Below, piece after piece: positions 23,938 to 34,869 of a stretch of 64,000 bases of DNA (position 1 is its first letter; the number at the start of each line of letters is the position of its first letter). The stretch spans positions 1,495,008 through 1,559,007 of the forward strand of contig NC_020171.2 in NCBI RefSeq assembly GCF_000224145.3, read 5' to 3'. The position numbers and the translations under genes were made by a program. The stretch is from Ciona intestinalis (Eukaryota > Chordata > Ascidiacea > Phlebobranchia > Cionidae). The notes under the pieces were generated by a model. The model saw only the letters and a list, made by a program, of their open reading frames with translations, was not told where the DNA came from and ran no database searches.

Positions 23938-24835
23938 CCAACGTCTGTTCCTGTGTGTGCAACGTCTGTTCCTGTGTATTACTTTTATACAAGTCTATAG
24001 AGTAGGCTACTGTGGGGTATATAGCAACACAGTTATATATATGTCCTACGAAACTGAACCTATAATGCCTACAGTAGCCTCCTAGTACACCAAGCTCACT
24101 TAGTACATTAATCAAAGAGCATGTGTTTTAAAATTTACTGAAACTAGATTTGTTTCTGCAATTTGTTTCTGCAATTTCTGCAATTGAAAAGCAAAACATC
24201 AGTTATTTTGATAATTACGTATGTTTTTCGTTTGGCGTGGTCATTAAATCGTTTTTCCTGTTTATAGCGTCGTCAAAATATTATAATTTTGTGTAAACAT
24301 GCGTAAACACGATTGTATGCTACAATGTCGTTTTATCGATAAAATAATAAATCGGGCCGATAAAAACTAATATGAAAAGCTGTCCAGTCTTTCCCCACCC
24401 ACTATACACTTAGATTGCAATAATTTAACCAGAAAATCTATTTTTTCCGCCATCAACAAAACTATCTAGCGCCAAGCAACGGATTTCTGGAATCTGTATT
24501 TATAACCGCTTGGTGGTAAATAAGTTTGTGCATAAGGTTTTATGAGTTTTATCCAAATCAGGTCATCATTTCCTTTATATTGATAACCTGTTTATAGGTA
24601 AACATTGATTTAGACTGACATAATTTCCTCTGGAAAGCGGTAGGCGTAGTAAAACTGTGCAGTCATTTTCGGAAGTCTACACGCATTAGTTCAGTAATAG
24701 AACGTAAACTTCGTGTATAGAGTCATAAATTTAAAAGTTGTATTTTTTTTTATATTGCAAAGCCTTGTTTTGGCTTGTAATTTACACTGCATGATGTTCC
24801 TTAAACTTAACATTTCCTTTTTGTGCAGGCGTTTA
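23938..24835. other. Intergenic, short repeats only
   Basis: A 21-bp direct duplication ('caacgtctgttcctgtgtgt') lies at 23939-23980, and a MITE right end remnant ('tttccccacccactatacac') near 24390. No gene is seen between the divergent two-TM and OCRL-like genes. Confidence 0.5.
24822..24828 (+). promoter_or_regulatory. Strong splice acceptor 76 nt before the OCRL-like ATG
   Basis: Pyrimidine-rich 'tttcctttttgtgcag' ends at 24828 with no partner exon recognisable upstream. It is a candidate 5' UTR intron end or a spliced-leader trans-splice acceptor. Equivalent unpaired acceptors precede neurogenin (8049), the MRM3-like gene (34832), the DBHS gene (38626) and archaemetzincin (47134). Confidence 0.5.
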
Positions 24836-24904
24836 AATGTTATTTTGAGGATATGGTTTAAGTATATGTGATACATCAAAGTTTCAAAAGAGGTATAATA
24901 CATC

Positions 24905-27900
24905 ATGGATAACCATGCATACAACGATTCTTCTACCCCAAATAACTTAATTGACTTACAACCAAATACTACAGAACATTTGTCAGAATTTGACCCGTTT
25001 GCACCAACTGTGCAAAAAGTGACACGAAAACCGAGCAGGCCACCACCCCCACCCCCAAATGTGCCTCCGAGAAGAACAAATACAGTTTCCGAGCCTCTGA
25101 GCCAGTCTGCTTTAACCACGGACCTTGTAAACTTGGATTTGGACCCAAAAACTGAGCCGAAATTGGTCAATGTCAGTAAAGATGACCCCCCAGCGAGCAT
25201 TATGCATTTGGACAATTCGGGTCAAAAATATCCAGATCTACCGAGACCAAAGTCATCTTCTTTTGTGAGCTATATTAGCCCGACAGCCCCAAAACCTATG
25301 GAAATCGTGACAAATCAAAACAATATAAATTCAAGCGATAGGTAAGTTGCTATCATTGTAGGTGTGTCCTTATGAGACTCCTACCAGCAATTGCTCCAAC
25401 CTAGCGATCCTTAAAATGTTGTCCAAACCATCGCCGCATACATTAAATCAATCTTCCCAAATAATTACCCACAAAGTTACATATGTGGTAAATTGTCAGC
25501 AGACATGTATAGTCATGAGATAATACATTCTGAAGAATTCACACTGTTATTTTTTAGCAGTCGTGCAGGCATGCACGATGTGGGGAGATCGGCGTTTTCG
25601 AACTTTGAAGGATCAACTGGTAAAAATGAGTTGACGTCTCATTTGCTTGAAAGGGATAAGTTGATGCCGCTCTATATGGCCAAGCGACAAGATGACTATA
25701 CCTCAACTGCACCTTTCAAGTTAGCTAATTATTGTTTTTATTCACATATTCTGGTGGCTGCGTTAATGTTGATATTTTTTGTATGAATTGTATAATTTTT
25801 CACACATACAAAGTTCAGAAAGTTGTAAGCGGGCACAAGGTGTGTGTAACAGAACACAAGTTTTATATCGACCGTCGTTGCTTTGTCGTGGGAAAATAAG
25901 TTACATTTGTTTATTCACTCATGCATATTAAACAGTAATACCCATGTCATAACAACCGCTGTTGCCTCGCTAGGTAAGGATGAATAAATTAAATTTCATT
26001 CATTCATTTATTGATGTACAGTGTAAAGGACCGCAAATGGTATAAATAAATAATAGATTTTTATCTGCACAGTGTATTTGTTGGGACTTGGAACGTGAAT
26101 GGTCAGTTACCAACTGAACCATTAGATGCTTGGGTTAGTAGTGAAGCTACCCCACCGGATGTATATGCAATTGGGTAAGTATAACTGTATAGCTCTGGTT
26201 TGTAATGAGTACCGGAGCCAGAAAAGAAATTAGGGAGAATGTTTTAATTTTATTTTTATTTTTTAAAGTTTGCTGATTGTGCCACTGGTTGTGTTATAGG
26301 TGGCATAGGCAGTCTGGAATGTCATTTTTTGAGAGTATCACTTACTTTTTGCATAAGATTGAATTTAAAATAGCCGTAATGTTTAGGCTTTGACCATAAT
26401 CAATATGTATCTCAATGTATATGTGTGTAATCAGTCTTATCTGTATGTGTATATATTTGCATTAGCACCACCAATGTGACACTGCTTACTGTAATCCCAT
26501 AATCAAGATACAACGTAAAGTGTATTTAGTCTTTTCCTGTACATGCATGTTGCATAGTTTCCAATGTATCTAATGTTTACATACACGTTGTTGCGTTTAG
26601 GTTCCAAGAGCTTGATTTGAGCAAAGAAGCTTTTGTATTCACTGAGTCATCACGAGAAGAAGAATGGATGAGAGCTGTCAAGCAGGCCCTGCATCCTGGT
26701 GCTTCATATAAACTGGTGAAGTGTTTTGTTAAAATGCAGTTACATTTTCCTCATATAAACTGGTGTAAAATTTTTGAATTTGTACAGTATCTGGGGTGAC
26801 ATTACTTAAATGCAGTTGTGTACCACAAACTGGTGAAGTGTTTTACATAGGCTAATGTTGGTTTAATATTTCCACAAACTTTTGGGTAATAAAATGTGAC
26901 TCTTTAAATTGGTATATATAGTGTTTTGTATCTTAAATGGATGTATGTTTGTTCAATTTTGCACAAAATCTGCGGTGACATTGCTATAATACAGCTACAC
27001 TCATAGTCGTCAAACAAAAAGAACCTGATTGATTAATGTGGCGATTGCAATATACTTTCGCTTTGCTTGTTTGTATACTGTATAGACAACTATCAGCAGG
27101 GTAAAAGCTGCTTTGGGCGCAAAACTGGATGCTAAGAAAAGAAGAGTTAAGTGACCATGTAAAAATTGGCATTTGGCGATGGATACTTTTGGGTTTTTAA
27201 TATTTGATTATTTATTTTTCAGGTAAAACACATACGTTTGGTCGGTATGATGTTATTGGTGTTTGCTCAGGATCGCCACCTTCAGGATATAACAGCAGTG
27301 GCTTCGCACCATGTTGGAACTGGATTGCTCGGAAAAATGGTAAAATAGGATAAAATGTTGTGTTTTATATATTCTATTCTATGTTGGTGAGGTCCTTGTT
27401 TAAGACCTGGGATTTAGAAATGAAATCTTCCTGAACAACTGATGAATTCAACTGATTACATTTATTAATACATTGTTAATTTAATGTAAAACACATTTTT
27501 AAAGAGAAAACCTTACAGAAAGAAATACGTTTTAACAAAAACGATATTTTTATAAAAAAGTTATTTATATATATTTATCTTTTTTGTTTTTCTTCTTCCT
27601 CCAGGGAAACAAGGGAGGTGTTGGGATCCGTATCATGCTCCACAACTCCTCTTTATGCTTCATCAACTCCCATCTTGCTGCTCATCTGGAGGAGATTCAG
27701 CGAAGGAACCAAGATTACGAGGATATTTGCTCCAGGATGAAATTCCCAGATCCTGAAGGACAATCTATATCTGTGTTTAGTAACGAGTAAGATACAAAAA
27801 TTAGTTGCTTTCTTCTTTTAATTTAAAAAAAACATTTTTTTTTAATGTTTGGGTTTTATTGACACAAAGTAACAATCAAAAAGATTTTTCTTGTGCACTT

Positions 27901-28244
27901 TTAAAACTCTGAAATTTTCTTGACCTGCACATGCAGAGTCAAAATAGTGCTGTCCCACTCCCACACCTATAGTGAGCTGACATATCTATTTGCAGATTGT
28001 TTTGGGTTTTTATAGAGACCCAGTGTCATAAAAAGTACTTTATATTTCTAGTGTCTTGATATGGCTCGGTGACTTGAATTATCGAATTGATAAACTTCCT
28101 CTTGAAACGGTAAAAGAGAGAATAGAGAAAGGACAATATGAAAAACTAAAAGAACACGATCAGGTAAAACTTATCAGGTTTTTTTTATTAATTTTTATGC
28201 AAATTCTGGGAAACATTGATAAAATATGGATGCGCTAATTTCAA

Positions 28245-28276
<32 letters not shown>

Positions 28277-31200
28277 GTAAAAAAAGTATTATTCTTATAT
28301 TTTACCCAATTTTAAACCCCGTGTTTTACCCCTAGCTAACAAACCAGCGGCGAGAGGGTAACGTCTATCCCGATTTCGAGGAGGGTGACCTGACGTTCCG
28401 ACCCACTTATAAATATAACCCCGGCACTGATGAATGGGACACCAGCGAGAAATGTCGATGTCCTGCGTGGTGTGATCGTATATTGTGGAAAGAATCGGCC
28501 AAAGCTAAACCAAGAAGTTAGTGTGATTGTACTTGTTATAACTAGGGAACAGAAAGCCACTTCAGTGTTTTAGGAATACCGAAAATTTGTTACGGTTGTA
28601 GAGACCGTAGAGAGTAGGCAAGAGGTGTGTAGACTCACTGTCAAGTTACAACATGGGTGTCTTCTTATACACCAGACATACATGGTGTATTTATACATCT
28701 CTTGCTCACAGTAAAGGTATAACATGGGTGGCTTTTTATACACCAGACACAAATAAATGCTATACAGTACACTCCTATGCAACTACGCCTTAAAATTTTT
28801 AAAAGCAGAAAACCATTTTTGTCACAGAAACAAAAAGAAAAGACTTAGTTCAACTGCTGAAGTACCAAGCTCACTTATCATTAAAAATAAGTGACCACAA
28901 GCCTGTTAGTGCTGTATTTAAAATCAATGTAAGTTGTATGGTACTGTATGTAGCATGTGTGTATTGTAAACATAGGCACCAATTCAGGGGTGTTTGAGAT
29001 GCTTCGCTACCCCAATTTCCAAATCGTTATATATACTGTACTAAAGATGAACATAAAAAGCGATGATTTTTATAGTTTTAATCAAATAGGTTTAACTGAC
29101 ATGCAATGGTAACGAATTATACAAAGCAGTGTGCGAGAAATTGATTAACTGCGCTATTTTCAATTAATACCTTTAGAAACAAGTATCTGTTTAATATTTT
29201 ATGGGTAATTTAGACCTGCTACTAAATGTGTGTATTACAGTGTATATATTTATTCAGGTAAAAGTAATAAACCGTGAATTGTATCGGAAAGTTTACGAAG
29301 AAGAAATTCGAAGACTGGACAGAATGGAGAACGAATGGCTGCCTACTATGGTGCTAAACCAACACTCAGTAAGTATAATTAATGTATGAGTTTTATTCAT
29401 TCTATGTGGGCGAGAACCTGTATTATGACATTCAATGGGACCTGGGATTCTGGTCAAAATTAGTCTTGAAATGTTAAAACTAAATTCCTGAATTTTTTAC
29501 TGTTTTTACTATTTTTACCATTTTTACTATTTTTTACTATTTTTACTATTTTTTACTATGTTTACTATTTTTTACCATTTTTACTATTTTTTTAATGTTA
29601 TTAAATTATTCTCACACTCATTTGTCAAATTTAACATTTTCAGCTCGAATTTGGGACAGTAAAGTTTCAGCAAGCAGTCCAGAGGACAGTAGAAATACTT
29701 AACACTGGACAAACACCTTGTCATTTTGAGTTTATCGGCAAACTTGGAGAAAAAGCGTTTTGTAAACCTTGGTTGACAGTTGGTAAACCTAAAGGATATG
29801 TTTTGCCAGGTATTGTGTGTTTATTGTTATTACATATGGGTGAGGTCTTCAGTGAGGCACACATGCAGACATCAGATGTAGGCTTATTGGTCCCAATCTA
29901 TTCTATTGTATGAGGGTGGGGTCTTCAGTGGGGCACACCTGAGACCTGGGATGTAGGCTTATTGGTCCCATGTATTCTATTCTTTGAGGGTAAGGTCTTC
30001 AATGAGGCACACATGCAACATCAGATGTAGGCTTATTGGTCCCAATCTATTCTATTGTATGAGGGTGGGGTCTTCAGTGGGGCACACCTGAGACCTGGGA
30101 TGTAGGCTTATTGGTCCCATGTATTCTATTCTTTGAGGGTAAGGTCTTCAATGAGGCACACATGCAACATCAGATGTAGGCTTATTGGTCCCAATCTATT
30201 CTATTGTATGAGGTTGGGGTCTTCAGTGGGGCACACCTGAGACCTGGGATGTAGGCTTATTGGTCCCATTGTATTCTATTCTATGAGGGTGAGGTCTTCA
30301 GTGAGGTACACCTGAGACATCGGATGTAGGCTTATTGGTCCCAATGTATTCTATTGTATGAGGGTAAGGTCTTCAATGAGGCACACATGAGACATCAGAT
30401 GTAGGCTTATTGGTCCCAATCTATTCTATTGTATGAGGTTGGGGTCTTCAGTGGGGCACACCTGAGACCTGGGATGTAGGCTTATTGGTCCCATTGTATT
30501 CTATTCTATGAGGGTGAGGTCTTCAGTGAGGTACACCTGAGACATCGGATGTAGGCTTATTGGTCCCAATGTATTCTATTGTATGAGGGTAAGGTCTTCA
30601 ATGGGGCACACATGAGACATCAGATGTAGGCTTATTGGTCCCAATCTATTCTATTGTATGACAGTAAGGTCTTCAATGAGGCACACCTGAGACCTGGAAT
30701 ATATGTTAATGCTCCACCCCATTACTACAACACATTGCTATTTAATTGTAGACAACAAAACATGATAACCTTGTTGTACTACAGGTGATAAACTGGTTAT
30801 TGAGTTTGAGGTGTACGTGAATAAGAACACAGCCCCTTCACTAAACAAAGAGGAAGACAAGATAGAAGATATTTTAATTCTACATCTTGTTGGGGGTAAG
30901 TTGGTTTGTTTCTTCTCATAAGGGAACCTGGTTTCAAGTAATTGCCATTAAGTGTCTTGCCTAAGAACATATGCGCTCACAATAGTAGTAGCGAAAAGCC
31001 TATACTCTTGACTAGGGAGCCACAGTCTGGACTTTGTCATTTACATTATGTTTTACTTGGTTTGTGTATCCACAACAGTAATTCATTTTCTGCATTGCAT
31101 GCTTAACAGTAGTGATGTTTAATTAATTGCAATTTTTTTAATGTTTTATAAGCCCATAATGGTAGCAGCACCGATCCAAAAACCATGTTTAACTGATGTC

Positions 31201-33518
31201 TTTACAGGCAAGGATTTTTTCATCACTGTAAACGGCAAATACTCCCCCAGTTGTTTTGGTACTTCCATTGAAGCTTTATGCTGGATGAAAAAACCTATTG
31301 AACAAATGGATAGAAAAGAACTAACTAGACTGGTATGGCTGTTTAATGTTTTATGGAACAAAACATCCATGTTATAACGGCGTTGTTGCCCCAAAATGCG
31401 AGTATAAATAAGTTACATTTATTGATGGTAAAACATTAAAAGAATGTAGAACAAAATCCCATTTGCACAGTTTTAACATCATTTTTGGTACTTTTTTATG
31501 GTTTTCTTTGATTTTTTTTGTACTTTTTGCTTGGTAAATGCCATTTTGTGATTTTAACCATCATATTCTAAAGTTTCACATCTAACTAAAAGGTTAAAAT
31601 ACATTAATTGTATTAATCAACCCACAGAGCTGTACAGAGTCGAGAGATTGGCAAGTCAACAATGAGAAGCATCATTCATCGCAAATGCTAAATGTACCCA
31701 AAGAATTATGGAGGCTACTTGATCATTTATACCAATATGCAAGACACCAGGTAATATATTGCATGCTAATTTTCAATACTGACAATGACAGATGTATACT
31801 GTATGACACTTGAAGGCTATTACTCCAACCTGGTGGTTACTAATGGCACACTGGGTGTTGGGGTAAAGGGCCATTCTGTTGTTATCGCGGGCATATGTGT
31901 CATTAGACAAGTCAGTTAACGACAAACCCTGATGATATTTAGATAGAAGAAAAAGTTGGGTCTTTTAAAATCTCAAAACCAAGAGCTAGAAGATCTTTTT
32001 TACATTTATAACACATACAATCCATTGCAGCCAGATCTGTTCCAACAACCTGGTTTACACGAAGAATTAAAAATGATCCAGGAAAACTTGGATTCCCAGC
32101 TCCCCACTGTTGGTACTCCACTGCCAGGTTGTCAGCTTACTTATTATTATGTTCTTCTTATCTGGGGCCGCAATGACATATGTTATAACATGGGTGTTCT
32201 ATTTCATACACCTTGTGCCTGCTTACAAGTTACCATGTATGTAACTTTGTACATGTATTGTTTGTTGTTTTAATCTTTTTGTTAATCTTTTAAAAACGAT
32301 ATTGAAGATATCAAAAACCATTATACAAACAAAGAGAATAGAATCCACAACAAAACGGTCGTTAAAATACGCTTTGGAAAGTAATTAAAAATTTCTATTG
32401 TGTAGGATCCAACCACTCGGTGGCAGAAGCGCTCCTTATATTTCTTGAAGCGTTACCCGAACCAGTTATCCCGTTTGAATATTACAACATGTGTTTACAA
32501 CTTTATAATAACTATGATCAGGGCCAAGAGGTGAGCACAGGTCTTCTATATACGACTGTTTATGTGTTTAAACTTTTTTCTGACGTTACGCAAAGTTTTA
32601 TTAATATGTCATACTTTTATAATCTAAATTGTGTTATAACAACCATTGTATGCGACTGTTTATGCATTTGGAATATCCGATGTATCTAGTGGATTTCCAA
32701 TGTTTTGTCTTTACAACATTTTATCTAAACAGTAAGCATGAGAATATGAGAACCATAGAGTCCTGTTTTACCGGAGTGACAAAAAGGTGTATAAAAGCAC
32801 ATTGATGGAGCCATGCTGTTTAAGCATGTTTCTTATGATCAAAACACGTTAGTGGCTTATGTGTTGAGTTAATGTGCCAATTCTGGCCTAAATCCCCTGG
32901 ACAAGGACCTCACCCATATATAATAGAATCTGTTTGAGACATCCAACATGTTTATTTTTTTTATTCTTTTGTAATATATTACAAGCATGAGGTGTTAAAT
33001 AAAGTTTTATTTTTTGTCACAGTTAATACACAAGATGCCTCCCCACCATGTTAATGTGTTCAACTACATTATCTCATTCCTACAAGAACTACCAAAGTAT
33101 GAAGAAAATGGGTTGAATCTTCATTTACTTGGTGAGTTTGGATTGTATGCTGTCTAAGTGTTATAAAATGGCATTACATATTTGATTGATTGAAACTTAC
33201 TTTTCCTTGTGGTAGGGCAATGACAGTTTTTGGGCCGGGGCAACGGCAGTTTTGTGGGTATTGACGGCAGTTTTGTATTAGGGCAAATTATTTTTTATTG
33301 CATTTTGCAAAATTAAATTAAATTTTGACATCAAATTTTTTATACGACATCATATATTTAATTTTGACGTAACTACACGCATTTTAGCTACCATCTTCAG
33401 TGGTTTATTATTACGGCCATCATCTGTACAAAGGAAACAAAACACCGAGGGTAGAATGGATAGGATGAAAGCCACAAGCTTTATTGAGATGTTTTTGAAA
33501 AAGAAACTTATAGAATAA
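24905..33518 (+). CDS. OCRL: OCRL/INPP5B-type inositol polyphosphate 5-phosphatase
   Basis: Eighteen exons join in phase to 867 aa: 24905-25341, 25561-25719, 26073-26174, 26601-26715, 27223-27339, 27605-27786, 28052-28163, 28336-28516, 28828-28928, 29258-29368, 29644-29809, 30785-30895, 31208-31332, 31628-31750, 32031-32127, 32406-32530, 33023-33131, 33388-33518. An in-frame TAA 9 nt before the ATG fixes the start. The family removes the 5-phosphate from PI(4,5)P2 on endosomes, Golgi and clathrin-coated membranes. The catalytic domain (about 200-502) shows [18 protein letters not shown] (375-382), PAWCDRILW (451-459) and SDHKPV. An ASH domain and a C-terminal RhoGAP-like domain follow. The latter has LFQQPG (717-722) where active GAPs carry the arginine finger, as in vertebrate OCRL. 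The N-terminus shows no PH domain that I can see, but has LIDL (15-18, clathrin-box-like), DPF (30-32, AP-2 appendage-like) and six prolines. The exon 2 donor (aa|gttagc) is weak. OCRL and INPP5B cannot be told apart here and the symbol stands for the pair. Confidence 0.93.
25370..26000 (+). repeat. Composite repeat modules split around an exon
   Basis: The 'caattgctccaacctagcga' and 'acccacaaagttacatatgt' modules lie in OCRL-like intron 1. The 'gggcacaaggtgtgtgtaac' tail modules with 'cattcattcattta' lie in intron 2. The exon 25561-25719 sits between them. Confidence 0.5.
28246..28277 (+). repeat. (GTT)n microsatellite
   Basis: About ten GTT units in intron 7 of the OCRL-like gene. Confidence 0.9.
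28618..28765. repeat. Two copies of the ~75-bp intronic satellite
   Basis: 'tacaacatgggtgtcttctt', 'acaccagacatacatggtgt' and a second 'tataacatgggtggcttttt' in OCRL-like intron 8. The orientation is opposite to the 36-kb array. Confidence 0.7.
29500..29595 (+). repeat. Low-complexity tttttactat tandem tract
   Basis: Imperfect repeats of 'ttttactatt' directly upstream of the acceptor of OCRL-like exon 11. They may serve as an extended polypyrimidine tract. Confidence 0.75.
29822..30700 (+). repeat. ~78-bp tandem array (about 11 copies) in OCRL-like intron 11
   Basis: The unit begins 'tattctattgtatgagggtg', then 'gtcttcagtggggcacacct', 'gagacctgggatgtaggctt' and 'attggtccca'. Alternating variants (tctattgtat and ctattctttgag types) point to duplication of blocks of several units. 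The unit resembles the first module of the composite repeat at 1296 and single copies at 27370 and 29395, so the array grew from one dispersed-repeat insertion. Confidence 0.9.
31360..31420 (+). repeat. Composite repeat tail
   Basis: 'aaaacatccatgttataacg', 'ttgttgcc' and 'gagtataaataagttacatt' match the tail of the composite family. It lies in OCRL-like intron 13. Confidence 0.55.
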
Positions 33519-33705
33519 AAAATGTACGAAAATGTTCAATTTTTGTTCTGAGAACAAAATGAAAAAAGGGATTTTTTAGTCTGTTTTTAGTTTAGTGTGT
33601 GTTTATTTTTTAATGGGGTAATTTTTACTTGACGGCAAATTTTTGGCAAGTTGCAGTTGTTCTGGCCAGTTTTAATCTAAGGTGCTTTATGGCCAATATG
33701 TATGG

Positions 33706-33707
<2 letters not shown>

Positions 33708-33738
<31 letters not shown>
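33708..33738. repeat. (TA)n microsatellite
   Basis: An uninterrupted AT dinucleotide run between the OCRL-like and MRM3-like genes. Confidence 0.85.
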
Positions 33739-33740
<2 letters not shown>

Positions 33741-34024
33741 ATACAAATATACAATGCTGCGGAATCCCAGATTCTGTCATGCGTAACTATTAAAAATTTA
33801 TCACTTTTTTTGTGAAAACTTGTCTTAAAAAATTGTCCACAGTTTTATTTAAGTTATAAATGCCACATAAATTAATATAGAATTACTACGCCCTTTAACT
33901 CAGTGGTAAACCTTGCCAATTATGTCGTGTTAGCAATATATTTGTGTCCATTTATCTGGCTTTGCTTATTTAAAGCCTACTTACTTCAAAGTACAATATA
34001 GTGTTAACCCAGTATGTATGTAAC

Positions 34025-34167
34025 CAGTGGCGCAGCCAGGGGGGTTTTCAGTGGGTCGTGACCCCCCCCTTTTAAACCCCAAAAAATATTAAAAAAAAAT
34101 ATTTTTTTTTAATCAAATTTTTTTTGATTGAAACTCCCTCATTATTTTTGTTCTGGCTGCGCCACTG
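34025..34167. mobile_element. hAT-type MITE with perfect 8-bp target duplication
   Basis: The ends CAGTGGCGCAGCCAG and CTGGCTGCGCCACTG are perfect 15-bp inverted repeats. The 143-bp non-coding body has G/C homopolymer blocks. TATGTAAC is duplicated exactly at 34017-34024 and 34168-34175. An 8-bp duplication with CAGTGG ends is diagnostic of the hAT superfamily. Confidence 0.85.
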
Positions 34168-34869
34168 TATGTAACGCACATGTTGTTATAAGTATGTGTT
34201 AAAACATGGTTAAAATTACTCAATTATACATTATGTAATTTTAATCTCATAGTATTTATGTCTTTCAGTAACCCTTGATACACAGTTTAATTGAAAATCC
34301 CAAATAACCTTGTCGATATTAGTTCATTTTTAAATTAAAACCTCGTTTTTTTTTCTGAATATTTGGATTGTTTTTTGTAATGTATTTTTTTCACAATAAT
34401 GTGCAATATCATGTGGCATCCAAATTTACAATGTTGAAAAGTTTACAAGCAGGACCCATGTCTTCGAAATGGTGTTTCCATATTTTTACTTCACCGCATT
34501 GTGTTTGTGTTTTCAAATAAATTTAAATACCTAATGTGCAACACTATTCATAAGTTCCTATTTGATAAGTGGCCAAAAACATGGGAATTTTGCCTTGATA
34601 GTAATTTCCCACAAAATTTGGCCTACATTTATATAAGCTGTGTTGGAAGACAAGCTATAAAATCTTATACAGGTTGTGATATTCTTTTAAAAAACAAAAA
34701 ACCTGGCTTACTTTTATCTGTATACTCGCTGTCCAGTTGTACCTTGGCTGTCTTGCTTGTTTATAACATGTAAGACAGATGTATGATTTACATTACATAT
34801 CATATTGTGTTTATAATATTTTCCATTTCTAGGCACTTTAGGATAGTTGATTTTTGCGAAGTTTATAAT

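Noticed and set aside
29842..29860. Spliced-leader-like 'attctattgtatgag' in the OCRL-like array units
   Set aside because: Only the first eight bases and a few others agree with ATTCTATTTGAATAAG. AT-rich coincidence, unlike the exact LTR matches.
29822..30700. CRISPR-like array
   Set aside because: Units are contiguous without unique spacers, in a eukaryotic intron. This is a minisatellite.
33200..33700. Extra OCRL-like exon in the 'gggcaatgacagttttt' region
   Set aside because: The phase and the RhoGAP end are fully satisfied by 33023-33131 joined to 33388-33518. The rest has stops in the needed frame.
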